The notes under the pieces are model-generated. The model was not told the origin of the DNA. It searched no databases and saw nothing but the letters and a program-made list of their open reading frames with translations. Positions 8,667 to 16,957 of a stretch of DNA of 64,000 nucleotides are shown piece after piece. The number at the start of each line of letters is the position of its first letter. Position 1 is the stretch's first letter. The stretch comes from Neobacillus bataviensis. Lineage in GTDB: Bacteria > Bacillota > Bacilli > Bacillales_B > DSM-18226. Location of the stretch: NCBI RefSeq assembly GCF_019969725.1, contig NZ_JAHXYW010000002.1, positions 558,001 through 622,000 on the forward strand. Reading direction: 5' to 3'. The translations under genes and the position numbers were made by a program.

Positions 8667-9243
8667 AACAGTTGCAATGGGTCTCTAACTCTTAAACATA
8701 TTGATACTATTACTCGAACTTTTTCTTATGTTGCCAGACTGCGTGTAATAACCGTAGATAAAAATCCAGGATCAATAAAATAATGTTATGGTTACCATAA
8801 TGTTTCTTAATTTTACAAAAACTTTATAAAAACTTAAAGTTTTAATATAAGCTGCAGCAGTCAAGAACACGAATGAAAAGCAACTTATATTAATTATTTG
8901 GTTGTGGTGAAACAATAAATTAGGTCTGTAATTATTATAGATTAGATGAGAAACTCATCTGATCTATTATATTCAAATACTAAGAGGGATGTAGTCAGGC
9001 AAATGCATAATTACCACGCTAAGGTATTTTGAAAAAAGTTGTATGGGACATTTGAAACCTTTCTATACCAGAATATATAACATCCCGTTAGGGTTACTCT
9101 ATTGAAACTAACTACGGATGCTGACAAATCAGATATTCTAACCTTTACGTTGTAAATCCACAAAATCTTGACGCTACCTCTTATTATTTTACAAAATTGG
9201 CTGATTCTATTAGCACATAAAATATATGAGGTGAGAAGGAACC
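8667..9243. other. Gene-poor stretch with one strong hairpin
   Basis: No open frame with a ribosome binding site is seen here apart from the ends. A perfect-to-near-perfect hairpin lies at 8937-8967 (ATAGATTAGATGAG, AAA, then CTCATCTGATCTAT), which could end the LysR transcript although its T tract is weak. The base composition is more AT-rich than the flanking operons, as expected of decaying DNA. Confidence 0.5.
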
Positions 9244-9471
9244 ATGCTATCGACAGACTTTACAAGTCAATTAAGAGAATTACAAGAGTGTATAGAGAAC
9301 AAACGGAATGAATTGATTGAACTAGGAATGACTTATGGATTTGCAGATAAAATAACTATCAAATGCAGTCAAGATCTTGATAAGTTGATCAATATACAAA
9401 TGCATGCAGTTGTTAGTATAGGGTTAAAATATCAAGGTGTAAAGCGATTATACAGCAGTTGTTTTGTGTGA
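9244..9471 (+). CDS. Spo0E-like aspartyl-phosphate phosphatase
   Basis: A 75-residue protein with the Spo0E family layout: helix IENKRNELIELGMTYGF, a short turn, then the signature SQDLDKLIN (consensus SQELD.LI). Family members dephosphorylate Spo0A~P and so delay sporulation. The final 20 or so residues after the second helix are unrelated to the usual ending, and the frame may have been altered at its 3' side. GAGGTGAGAAGG lies just upstream of the ATG. It stands alone in decayed DNA, a common situation for accessory spo0E paralogues. Confidence 0.82.
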   Translation: MLSTDFTSQLRELQECIENKRNELIELGMTYGFADKITIKCSQDLDKLINIQMHAVVSIGLKYQGVKRLYSSCFV

Positions 9472-9561
9472 AAAGCATCACATTAATCTTTATATTGGGT
9501 GTGTCGTATTTAATAGTTTTATTGGAAATATAAACTATTAACCTTATATTATCGAAACCGG

Positions 9562-9675
9562 ATGCAAAAAATCCATTGTGATTGTGGGGAAATTGAGTTG
9601 GAATCAACCGCAGCTTGCGTAGTTGGTGGGGTCTTCACAACTGGCGGAATCGGAACTGTACTTGGAATTAAATGA
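9562..9675 (+). CDS. Possible 37-residue Gly-rich peptide
   Basis: The 37-codon frame starts MQKIHCDCGEIELESTAACV and continues with VGGVFTTGGIGTVLGIK. It has a CxCGE start, an acidic middle and a hydrophobic tail with repeated GG and GxxxG spacing, a composition seen in some bacteriocin or RiPP precursors. No good ribosome binding site precedes the ATG and no modification or export genes are nearby, so it may equally be a chance frame or the end of a lost gene. Confidence 0.25.
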   Translation: MQKIHCDCGEIELESTAACVVGGVFTTGGIGTVLGIK

Positions 9676-9720
9676 AAGTAGCAAAACGCTTATTAGCATT
9701 TTAAAAATGGAGGTATTTTT

Positions 9721-9891
9721 GTGAGTGAGAAAGAAAAAAGGTTACAGTATAAAACTTCTATTATTCTGGGAAAAGATACTAGCCAAATGACGTTAAACAA
9801 TATTATTGAGGAAATGATTCACGTTATTGAGGAAAAAAACAAAAGTATCAGTGAATTAAATAGAAAAATATTAGTGAAAATCACTTTATAA
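9721..9891 (+). CDS. Small hypothetical protein (56 aa)
   Basis: A 56-codon frame with a well-placed GGAGG before a GTG start. The product (begins MSEKEKRLQYKTSIILGKDT when GTG is read as Met) is charged and mostly helical, with a possible short coiled coil at LNNIIEEMIHVIEEKNKSI. No family is recognised. A 17-bp perfect palindrome, ACTATAATTATTATAGT, follows at 9919-9935. Confidence 0.4.
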   Translation: MSEKEKRLQYKTSIILGKDTSQMTLNNIIEEMIHVIEEKNKSISELNRKILVKITL

Positions 9892-9970
9892 AACTTAATT
9901 AAAGTTGATTTTGCGGAGACTATAATTATTATAGTTTGGTAGAAACTATTCTGAAAAGAACCAGGTTGTT

Positions 9971-10001
9971 GGGTTGACTCCACAAGTGTTGGTGATATAA
10001 T
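9971..10001 (+). promoter_or_regulatory. Promoter/operator of the GntR gene
   Basis: The -35 TTGACT (9974-9979) and -10 TATAAT (9996-10001) are 16 bp apart. The 29 bp from 9971 to 9999 match 16842-16870 at 25 positions, including the spacer. The conserved spacer, CCACAAGTGTTGG here, is therefore likely an operator, presumably for the GntR protein encoded directly downstream. Confidence 0.65.
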
Positions 10002-10050
10002 TTAGGTTATTAAAAGAATGTTAGTATGGTTTGGAGGCAGGTTTAGTAAA

Positions 10051-10782
10051 ATGAAACCATTGCAGCATGAAAGTTTAATTCCGCTATATCACCAATTGAT
10101 GGAAAGGTTAAAGGATTCGATTGAAAAGGGACATTGGACTCCGGGAGATAAAATCCCTTCGGAAAATCAATTAATGGACCAATTTAGTGTCAGCCGTAAC
10201 ACGGCTAAAAAAGCGATTGAGGAGCTTGTACAGGAAGGAATACTGTACCGAATTCAAGGAAAAGGAACCTTCGTCGCAAAACCGAAATTGCAGCAGTCAT
10301 TGATGGGATTTTACAGTTTTAGCAAAGTATTAAAAGAAAAAGGATTGAATCCTAAGGATATCATTTTGAAAATAGAAGAAGTCAAACCAACTGCCAAAAT
10401 TAAGGAAGCACTGCAGCTGGAGAATGATGAGAATGTCATTGAAATGAAACGCCTTCGCTGTGCCAATGATGAGCCATATATTTTGGAATCATCTTTCATT
10501 CCGAAACACGTAGTTTCAGATATGGAGCAGCTAAAAAAGGTAGGCGAAATTTCTTTATATGATCTATTTTCACAACAATTTAATATTATGGTAACCAGAG
10601 CAAAAGAGGCATTTGAACCTGTTCTCATTCGTAGTGACGAAAGTGTATATCTGCAAACAGAGGAAGGTCGTCCGGCACTCCTTCTTGAAAGAACTGCCTT
10701 TGATGTTAATGGGGTTCCTGTGGAATTTTGTATATCCATTGTACGTGGTGATCGTTGCCGCTTCTACACCGAACTAAGCTAA
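10051..10782 (+). CDS. GntR/HutC-family regulator of the GalNAc locus
   Basis: A GntR regulator with an N-terminal winged helix (PLYHQLMERLKDSIEKG... through SVSRNTAKKAIEELVQEG) and a C-terminal UTRA ligand domain of about 140 residues. HutC-type members such as NagR/DasR sense amino-sugar phosphates. An upstream in-frame ATG at 10018 has no ribosome binding site; the ATG at 10051 follows GGAGG (10033-10037) and gives the family's normal N-terminus (MKPLQHESLIPLYHQ), so 10051 is chosen. Position and operator copies suggest control of the GalNAc genes, with GalNAc-6-P or GalN-6-P as plausible effectors. Confidence 0.88.
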   Translation: MKPLQHESLIPLYHQLMERLKDSIEKGHWTPGDKIPSENQLMDQFSVSRNTAKKAIEELVQEGILYRIQGKGTFVAKPKLQQSLMGFYSFSKVLKEKGLNPKDIILKIEEVKPTAKIKEALQLENDENVIEMKRLRCANDEPYILESSFIPKHVVSDMEQLKKVGEISLYDLFSQQFNIMVTRAKEAFEPVLIRSDESVYLQTEEGRPALLLERTAFDVNGVPVEFCISIVRGDRCRFYTELS

Positions 10783-10791
10783 TCAAATATG

Positions 10792-10822
10792 ACTCATAGC
10801 ATTCTCGCTATGAGTTTTTTTT
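10792..10822 (+). terminator. Terminator of the GntR gene
   Basis: ACTCATAGC at 10792-10800 pairs with GCTATGAGT at 10807-10815 and is followed by a T run. The same hairpin arms recur at 16917-16942, again followed by an operator-like motif. Confidence 0.9.
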
Positions 10823-10829
10823 AGGTCAA

Positions 10830-10974
10830 CTTATACCAACAAACCAATGAAATTTCACTTAAATTTAAGTTGATGGGTTGACAGGTTAATCATAAAGAAG
10901 TTATATTCAAATTAGTTATAATTTTCGGTCAAAAGAGTCAGCTATTTTTTAAAAAAATCTTGTACCATCAACCC
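10830..10974 (+). promoter_or_regulatory. Promoter region of the LacI gene with operator copies
   Basis: CTTATACCAACAAACC (10830-10845) and CTTGTACCATCAACCC (10959-10974) are inverted-orientation copies of the motif whose plus form is GGGTTGWTGGTACAAG. Between them GTTGATGGGTTGAC overlaps a -35 TTGACA (10878-10883) with a -10 TATATT at 10902-10907. The LacI gene thus has a leader of about 200 nt with a downstream operator copy, a layout that allows looping or roadblock repression. Confidence 0.5.
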
Positions 10975-11073
10975 ATCGTTTAAATTGATGAAAGGACAAC
11001 CTCTTTTTACAAAACATTTAAAAAATTTAAAAGGAATTTCCGAAATGGGATAAAAATTTGGTATCCTATTAGA

Positions 11074-11085
11074 GAAAGCGCTTAA
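11074..11085 (+). promoter_or_regulatory. LacI-type operator or cre box before the LacI gene
   Basis: GAAAGCGCTTAA is a short palindrome centred on CG, as expected of LacI/CcpA-family binding sites, 26 bp before the LacI start codon. It could serve autoregulation or CcpA. Confidence 0.4.
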
Positions 11086-11110
11086 GTTCAACCTAAGAGG
11101 TGTTTTATTA

Positions 11111-12160
11111 GTGGCAAGATTAAAGGATATTGCGGAATATGTTGGTGTTTCCATTTCTACTGTATCAAGAGTGATTCAAAATGATCAGACCAGAAACGTT
11201 CATCCCGAAACGAAAGCGAAAATTTGGGAGGCTGTAAAGGAGTTAGGTTATATACCCAATCAGCATGCTCGAAGTTTAGTAACCAACAATCAAGAAAAGA
11301 GTAAGACAAGAACTATGAAAATCGGCTGGGTAGCCAATCCAAAATCAGCAGAAACCAACCCCTATTTTGCAACAATTTATACAGGTATTCGTGATACATT
11401 AGCAAATAAAGATTATACCCTTATTAGTATTACCAAGGATGAAATTGAAAACGAGGTATTGCTTCTTAAGACGATTCATGATTTAGGGATTGAAGGACTG
11501 CTCCTGATTGATAAAATTGATGATAGTCTAATCGAATATATTCAGCAGCAAATCCCTGTAGTAGGGCTGGACTTTTATTATTCAGATAAAAATATGGCAA
11601 TCGTAGACTATGACCGTAAGGCTGCCATGAAAACAGTGGTCCAGTATTTAATGAAACAAGGACACCGGGACATAGGGTTTATTGGTGGGGGTGTTGATCC
11701 TGCCATTGAAGATTTGTCTGCAGAACATCGTTTTAAAGGTTTTCAGCTAGCCATGGAAGAAGCAGGACTATCAATACAACCTGAATGGGTTATTAATACA
11801 AAGTGGAAAATGTCAACCAGCTATGAGCAAATGAAAAAACTGCTCAAAAGGGAGCCGTTGCATTTGCCGTCCGCAATGGTTTGCGCAAGTGATTTAATGG
11901 CTATTGCTGCAATCAGGGCAGTCATCGAAAATCATCTTAGAATCCCTGAGGACATTGCCTTCTTTGGCGTAGATAATCTGGAAATGGGGAAATATTCATC
12001 CCCGCAGCTTTCAACGGTAGAAATCCCAAAATATGAAATGGGAAGAATGGCGGCTAAAACGATTATGGAAATGGTAGAAGAGGAAGTAAAACTTCCGATA
12101 AAAATAATCCTGCCGTTTGAATTAGTCATTCGTGAGTCCTCAAACATAAAACGAACCTAA
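11111..12160 (+). CDS. LacI-family transcriptional regulator
   Basis: A 349-residue LacI/GalR repressor. The helix-turn-helix and hinge are at residues 1-60 (LKDIAEYVGVSISTVSRVIQ; hinge helix YIPNQHARSL), followed by a type-I periplasmic-binding-protein fold that binds a sugar effector. Translation starts at GTG after AAGAGGTG. It lies just upstream of the Gfo/Idh-ABC transporter operon and is separated from it by a compact terminator, so it probably responds to the imported sugar. Two regulators (GntR and LacI) in one locus suggest that the transport and catabolic blocks answer to different signals. Confidence 0.9.
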   Translation: MARLKDIAEYVGVSISTVSRVIQNDQTRNVHPETKAKIWEAVKELGYIPNQHARSLVTNNQEKSKTRTMKIGWVANPKSAETNPYFATIYTGIRDTLANKDYTLISITKDEIENEVLLLKTIHDLGIEGLLLIDKIDDSLIEYIQQQIPVVGLDFYYSDKNMAIVDYDRKAAMKTVVQYLMKQGHRDIGFIGGGVDPAIEDLSAEHRFKGFQLAMEEAGLSIQPEWVINTKWKMSTSYEQMKKLLKREPLHLPSAMVCASDLMAIAAIRAVIENHLRIPEDIAFFGVDNLEMGKYSSPQLSTVEIPKYEMGRMAAKTIMEMVEEEVKLPIKIILPFELVIRESSNIKRT

Positions 12161-12172
12161 TTGGTTCTTTTT
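12152..12172 (+). terminator. Compact terminator overlapping the LacI stop codon
   Basis: GAACC (12153-12157) pairs with GGTTC (12163-12167) around the TAA at 12158-12160, followed by six T. Confidence 0.65.
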
Positions 12173-12182
12173 TAATCAACGC

Positions 12183-12197
12183 TTGGAAAACGTTTGG
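12183..12197 (+). promoter_or_regulatory. LacI-type operator before the ABC transporter operon
   Basis: TTGGAAAACGTTTGG is a near-palindrome centred on CG, typical of LacI/CcpA operators, 57 bp upstream of the Gfo/Idh gene and directly after the LacI gene. Confidence 0.5.
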
Positions 12198-12253
12198 ATT
12201 AAAACGGGAAAAAATTCGGAAAACGAAATATTGATGAAGATAGGAGAGTTATC

Positions 12254-13528
12254 ATGAAACCACTGACGGCTATTTTAATTGGAGCAGGTGACAGAGGAGC
12301 AAGAGCCTATGCGCCTTATGCTTTAGAGTATCCTAATGAATTAAAGATAATTAGTGTGGCGGAGCCAAATGGAGAAAGAAGAAACAGACTTCAACAAGCC
12401 CATAAAATATCCGATAAAAATTGTTATGAATCATGGGAAGAGGTATTGAATCAAGAAACAAAAATAGCGGATATTGCCATTATCTGTACACTTGACCAAA
12501 ATCATTTTAAGCCGACGATGAAAGCATTGGAATTAGGCTATCATGTTCTGTTAGAAAAACCTATGTCTCCAGATCCAGCGGAATGCATTATGATGGAACG
12601 CGCTGCTAAAAAGTATAATCGACAGCTGACCATATGCCATGTACTAAGATATACAGAATTTTGGGCAACTATTAAAAAGATTATCTCCAAAGGGGAAATT
12701 GGAGAGGTCGTATCGCTTCAACTAAACGAAAATGTGGAAGTCATGCATATGTCCCACAGCTTTGTCCGTGGTAATTGGAATAATAAGCAAAGAACCAGCC
12801 CGATGATACTTCAGAAATCTTGTCATGACATGGATATTATTTCGTTTGTGATCGGCAAAGATTGTAAACGTGTTAGCTCATATGGTTCGCTCATGCATTT
12901 TAAGGAAGAAAATGCACCTGTTGGAGCGCCGAAAAGATGTTTAGAGGGTTGCCCAGCAGAGCTCGTATGTCCGTTTCACGCTGGTAGATATTATCTTGGG
13001 GAAGGCAAAGCATGGGCAAAGAAATTTACTGAAGATGATAGCAATGAAGGAATCATAAAGGCATTAAATGAAACGCCTTATGGAAAATGCGTGTATCGCT
13101 CAGATAATGATGTGGTTGATCACCAAGTGGTCAATATGGAATTTGAGGGCGGGGCAACAGCAACATTCAGCATGTGCGGCTTTACAAGGGAACAAACCCG
13201 CATTGTTCAAATCATGGGAACAAAAGGAGAAATACGTGGAAATATGGAAGAAAACAGCATCTCCATCTTTGATTTTCTCACAAAACAGGAAACGGTCATT
13301 AAGTTTGATAATCCCATTGGGGGGCATGGCGGCGGAGATAGCGGCATCATGAGAACCTTCCTAAGAGAGATTCAATATGGAAATAAACAGGAAAGTGTTT
13401 CTTCGGCTTTTGCCTCTGTAAGAAGTCACCTAATGGCATTTGCTGCTGAAGAATCCAGGCTCAATCAGGGACAATCGATTAAAATTGATGATTATTTCAC
13501 TAGTTTAGTAGGAAATATAAAAAGTTAA
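12254..13528 (+). CDS. Gfo/Idh/MocA-family protein
   Basis: A 424-residue NAD(P)-dependent protein with an N-terminal Rossmann fold (ILIGAGDRGARAYAPYALEY) and the family's EKP signature (LLEKPMSPDPAE, near residue 104), followed by the oxidoreductase C-terminal domain. A cysteine-rich insert, RCLEGCPAELVCPFHAGRYY, lies near residues 235-255. Members act as sugar dehydrogenases or, as in GH109 alpha-N-acetylgalactosaminidases, as NAD-dependent glycosidases. It is the first gene of the ABC importer operon in a GalNAc locus that otherwise lacks an intracellular glycosidase, so a role in cutting the imported disaccharide is possible but unproven. Confidence 0.85.
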   Translation: MKPLTAILIGAGDRGARAYAPYALEYPNELKIISVAEPNGERRNRLQQAHKISDKNCYESWEEVLNQETKIADIAIICTLDQNHFKPTMKALELGYHVLLEKPMSPDPAECIMMERAAKKYNRQLTICHVLRYTEFWATIKKIISKGEIGEVVSLQLNENVEVMHMSHSFVRGNWNNKQRTSPMILQKSCHDMDIISFVIGKDCKRVSSYGSLMHFKEENAPVGAPKRCLEGCPAELVCPFHAGRYYLGEGKAWAKKFTEDDSNEGIIKALNETPYGKCVYRSDNDVVDHQVVNMEFEGGATATFSMCGFTREQTRIVQIMGTKGEIRGNMEENSISIFDFLTKQETVIKFDNPIGGHGGGDSGIMRTFLREIQYGNKQESVSSAFASVRSHLMAFAAEESRLNQGQSIKIDDYFTSLVGNIKS

Positions 13529-13714
13529 AGTAATCTCCTAATATTAAAAACTATTTTATTTAGGGAGGTGGTAATCGCTAAAAAAATAGGTTCCACACAT
13601 GGTTATAGTGATTGTAATAAAATTGAAAAAATTGTAGGGGTTATCAAAGGGTAACAGGTCATTATTTCGTTGTTAGAAATCTACTAAACAATTAATAGAA
13701 GGAAGGGAAACAAG

Positions 13715-14968
13715 ATGAAAAAGTGGTTTATCATGCTTTTAACAGTAATTTTAGGATTACTAGGGTTAGCCGGATGTAGTAATAGCAATACAACTTCAGG
13801 TAATGGCAAAGATGACAAAGTGGAAATCACCTATGGGTTCTGGGATAAAAAGCAAGTCCCTGCCGTAGAAGAAATAGTTAAGCTATTTAACGAAAAATAT
13901 CCGAACATTAAGGTGAAAACAGAATTGACTCCATATGGTCAATATTTCCAGAAGCTCGAAACTGCTGCCACCGGGGGTGCCTTGCCGGACGTTATGTGGA
14001 TGAATGGTGCCCATGTTGAACAATATGCAGACGGAAAGGTAATTCTTCCGATTAGTGACCTTGCCAAGAAAGATAACTTTAGTTTAGATAATTATCCGAA
14101 ATCTTTAATTGATCTTTATACTGTTAATGGAAAAGTGTATGGAATTCCTAAAGACTTTGATACAACAGGCTTATGGTATAACAAAAAAATCTTTGATGAA
14201 GCAGGCGTGCCTTATCCAGACGAAACGTGGGACTGGAATAAGTTGAAGGAAGTCGCCAAAAAGCTGACAAATAAAGATAAAGGTATATGGGGTTATGCTG
14301 CTTTAATGGGCAATCAAGGCGGCTATTATGATTTCATATGGCAAAATGGCGGTTATATTATTTCTGACGATGGCAAGTCTGTTGGTTTTGATCAGCCTGA
14401 GGCGATTGAGGCACTTAAATACAATATTAGTTTTATTAAAGAAGGGCTATCTCCAACACAAGCTCAAATGACAGAAACGGCTGCATCCGAATTATTTTCT
14501 TCAGGAAAAATAGCGATGATGTTTGATGGACCTTGGATGGTTCCGGAATATAAGAATAATCCTGATTTAAACGTTGCTGTTGTACCAAAAGGAAAACAAC
14601 GTGCTGTTGCGATTCATGGGTTGTCGAATGTCATCGCTGCGAATACAAAGCATAAAGACGCTGCGTGGAAGTTTGTTCAGTTCTTAGGCTCAAAAGAAGC
14701 AGCGGAAATATATGCGAAAACAGGAACAGTGATTCCTGCTTTTAATGGGACCCAAGATGCTTGGTTACAATCTGTTCCAACTTTGAACCTTAAAGCCTTT
14801 ATTGAGGGTGTGGAATATTCTGTCCCATTGCCAAGTGTGAAAAGTACAGGGGAAATTTGGCAGTATGAAACAGATGTTCTTAAAAAGGCTTGGAGTGAGG
14901 AAGAAAGTGTAGAAGATGCCGTAAAGGAACTAACGAAAAAGGCAAACGATGCTTTATCTAAGAAATAA
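13715..14968 (+). CDS. Sugar ABC transporter substrate-binding lipoprotein
   Basis: A 417-residue extracellular solute-binding protein (family 1). It starts with a lipoprotein signal ending in the lipobox LAGC (near residue 21), followed by a low-complexity Ser/Asn/Gly linker and the two-lobed binding fold (KVEITYGFWDKK, VMWMNGAHVEQYADG, AMMFDGPWMVPEY). GGAAGGG precedes the ATG. Two permease genes follow; no ATPase is encoded here, so it probably uses a shared MsmX-type ATPase. Given its neighbours the ligand is likely galacto-N-biose (Gal-beta-1,3-GalNAc) or GalNAc. Confidence 0.92.
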   Translation: MKKWFIMLLTVILGLLGLAGCSNSNTTSGNGKDDKVEITYGFWDKKQVPAVEEIVKLFNEKYPNIKVKTELTPYGQYFQKLETAATGGALPDVMWMNGAHVEQYADGKVILPISDLAKKDNFSLDNYPKSLIDLYTVNGKVYGIPKDFDTTGLWYNKKIFDEAGVPYPDETWDWNKLKEVAKKLTNKDKGIWGYAALMGNQGGYYDFIWQNGGYIISDDGKSVGFDQPEAIEALKYNISFIKEGLSPTQAQMTETAASELFSSGKIAMMFDGPWMVPEYKNNPDLNVAVVPKGKQRAVAIHGLSNVIAANTKHKDAAWKFVQFLGSKEAAEIYAKTGTVIPAFNGTQDAWLQSVPTLNLKAFIEGVEYSVPLPSVKSTGEIWQYETDVLKKAWSEEESVEDAVKELTKKANDALSKK

Positions 14969-14975
14969 AAAAATT

Positions 14976-15009
14976 GAAGAGGAGAAAATTGTTTCTTCTC
15001 TTCTTTTTC
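14976..15009 (+). terminator. Intercistronic stem-loop between binding protein and permeases
   Basis: The 12-bp arms 14976-14987 and 14992-15003 (GAAGAGGAGAAA / TTTCTTCTCTTC) are followed by TTTTTCT. Such partial terminators after binding-protein genes lower expression of the permeases and stabilise the upstream mRNA. Confidence 0.75.
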
Positions 15010-15027
15010 TAATAAGGAGGGAATACA

Positions 15028-15975
15028 GTGAAGGAACTTCCTCTACAGGTTGAAGTGAAAGCGAAAAACAAATTTAAGGTTTCGAGCTTAACAAAGACAA
15101 GGAAAAGATCGGATTATTTTTGGGCCTATCTTATGATTGCTCCTACCATGCTGGGCTTGTTTATTTTTTACTTGTGGCCCATCATTCAGACCTTTTACTT
15201 TAGTTTCACTGAATGGGGAGCATTTGGACAATATGAGTGGACAGGGATAGATAATTATAAGCGGATGCTTGAAGATAGCAATCTATTAAAATCGTTTAAG
15301 AATACAGGAATATATATTATCTTTACGGTCCCAATCGGGATTTTCCTTTCTATTTTGGTTGCGGTGCTCCTAAATCAAAAAATAAAGGGTAAATCAGTTT
15401 ACCGGACATTATATTTTTTACCTGTCATCACGATGCCGGCTGCCATCGCCATGGTTTGGAAATGGCTTTTCAATTCTGATTACGGACTACTAAACTACCT
15501 ATTATCTTTAATCGGAATCAAAGGGCCGCATTGGGTAAGTGATCCGAAAATTGCCTTATATTCAATTATTGTGGTTGCCATCTGGAGTGGGATCGGTTAT
15601 AACATGGTCATTTTCCTCTCAGGACTGCAAGGAATTCCAAAGACCTATTATGAAGCAGCGGAAATGGATGGGGCAGGACCAATCAGGGTTTTCTTTAAAA
15701 TTACACTCCCGCTGCTCTCTCCGGTTATTTTCTTTGTAAGCATCATGTCTTTAATAGGAGCATTCCAAGTGTTTGATCTAATTTTCATGATGATTGGAAA
15801 GGGCAGTACAGCGTTAGAAAGTACCCAATCAATTGTTTATTTATTTTATCAGCATGCATTCGTCTTAAACGATAAAGGATATGCAGCAGCCATCGCTGTT
15901 CTCTTATTAATCGTTATTCTGATAATTACAGCGATTCAAATGATGTTGCAGAAAAAATGGGTTCATTACGACTAA
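15028..15975 (+). CDS. Sugar ABC transporter permease 1
   Basis: A 315-residue MalF/UgpA-type permease. After a basic cytoplasmic tail, six transmembrane helices are seen, starting with WAYLMIAPTMLGLFIFYLWP. The binding-protein-dependent transport (EAA) loop reads YEAAEMDGAGPIRVFFKITLP near residue 215. Translation starts at GTG with AAGGAGGG. It forms the heterodimeric channel with the next gene's product. Confidence 0.93.
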   Translation: MKELPLQVEVKAKNKFKVSSLTKTRKRSDYFWAYLMIAPTMLGLFIFYLWPIIQTFYFSFTEWGAFGQYEWTGIDNYKRMLEDSNLLKSFKNTGIYIIFTVPIGIFLSILVAVLLNQKIKGKSVYRTLYFLPVITMPAAIAMVWKWLFNSDYGLLNYLLSLIGIKGPHWVSDPKIALYSIIVVAIWSGIGYNMVIFLSGLQGIPKTYYEAAEMDGAGPIRVFFKITLPLLSPVIFFVSIMSLIGAFQVFDLIFMMIGKGSTALESTQSIVYLFYQHAFVLNDKGYAAAIAVLLLIVILIITAIQMMLQKKWVHYD

Positions 15976-15989
15976 AGGAGGGAGAAGTA

Positions 15990-16823
15990 TTGGAAAGAAC
16001 AAGGCACCTTATACAAAGTAAGACATTCTTTATCCATTTCATCCTAATTGTGGGCTCAGTGGCAATGGTCCTGCCCTTTTTATGGATGATTCTAACCTCA
16101 TTAAAAACCTATGCTGAGTCGATTCATGTACCGCCTGTTATTATCCCAGAGGATTTCAAATGGGGGAACTACAAAGAGGTATTTGGGCTGCTGCCATTTT
16201 TCAAATTTATGTATAACACTTTTATTGTTACAGTCGTACGAACCGCCGGGCAGCTGTTTTTATGTTCCTTGGCCGCCTATGCCTTTGCCCGTATTGAATT
16301 TCCAGGCAGGAATTTTCTATTTATGATTGCATTATCAGTTCTCATGGTTCCTGGGCAAGTTTTTTTGCTGCCGCAATACATGATTATTGTGAAATTAGGC
16401 TGGCTTAATACATTGCAAGCAGTTATTGTCCCTGGTTTGTTTAGCGCCTTTGGTACATTTCTGCTCCGTCAATTCTTTATGGGGCTTCCAAAAGAACTGG
16501 AAGAGGCAGCCAGGCTCGATGGCTGTAACCATTTCCAAATTTATTGGAAGATTATGCTTCCACTAGCCAAACCAGGTTTGGTTGCATTGGGTATTTTCAC
16601 TACCCTTTGGAGCTGGAATGAATTAATGTGGCCAATGATCGTCAATAGTTCCACTGAATCGATGACACTTTCTGTCGGATTGTCCTCGCTCCAAGGTCAA
16701 TATTTAACCAATTATCCAATCCTTATGGCAGGCTCCTTTTTGGCCATCCTGCCAATGCTGGTTCTATTTATCATTCTGCAAAAGCAATTTATTCAAGGCA
16801 TTGCTGTAACAGGTGGAAAATAA
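15990..16823 (+). CDS. Sugar ABC transporter permease 2
   Basis: A MalG/UgpE-type permease of 277 residues with six transmembrane helices and the EAA loop EEAARLDGCNHFQIYWKIMLP. An in-frame ATG at 15957 overlaps the end of the preceding gene, but AAAGGAGG at 15974-15981 points to TTG at 15990, which gives the usual short N-terminus MERTRHLIQSK. The pair belongs to the CUT1 carbohydrate uptake class. Confidence 0.93.
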   Translation: MERTRHLIQSKTFFIHFILIVGSVAMVLPFLWMILTSLKTYAESIHVPPVIIPEDFKWGNYKEVFGLLPFFKFMYNTFIVTVVRTAGQLFLCSLAAYAFARIEFPGRNFLFMIALSVLMVPGQVFLLPQYMIIVKLGWLNTLQAVIVPGLFSAFGTFLLRQFFMGLPKELEEAARLDGCNHFQIYWKIMLPLAKPGLVALGIFTTLWSWNELMWPMIVNSSTESMTLSVGLSSLQGQYLTNYPILMAGSFLAILPMLVLFIILQKQFIQGIAVTGGK

Positions 16824-16841
16824 AGAATATTATTCCATATA

Positions 16842-16872
16842 GGGTTGACCCAACAAGTTGTGGTGATATACA
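16842..16872 (+). promoter_or_regulatory. Promoter/operator of the kinase operon
   Basis: A second copy of the GntR-gene promoter: -35 TTGACC (16845-16850) and -10 TATACA (16867-16872), 16 bp apart, with 25 of 29 bases identical to 9971-9999. The spacer CCAACAAGTTGTGG has dyad symmetry and is the probable operator. Confidence 0.6.
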
Positions 16873-16915
16873 ATAAATAATGACAAGAATTTAAACTAAA
16901 TTTAAGACATTTATA

Positions 16916-16947
16916 AAAACTCATAGCTTGTAGTCTATGAGTTTTTA
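16916..16947. terminator. Bidirectional hairpin after the importer operon
   Basis: AAAACTCATAG and CTATGAGTTTTT form a stem with T runs in both directions. It lies downstream of the promoter at 16842, so transcripts from that promoter would have to read through it before the kinase gene. Confidence 0.75.
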
Positions 16948-16957
16948 ATAAATGTAA

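Noticed and set aside
10311..10739. 142-codon minus-strand frame
   Set aside because: Lies wholly inside the GntR gene on the opposite strand, has no ribosome binding site and its product has shadow-frame composition (Ser/Leu-rich).
13547..13651. Short open frame between the Gfo/Idh and binding-protein genes
   Set aside because: Although open and preceded by GGGAGG, the GTG overlaps that site and no other start fits. The ~28 codons resemble no family; treated as non-coding.
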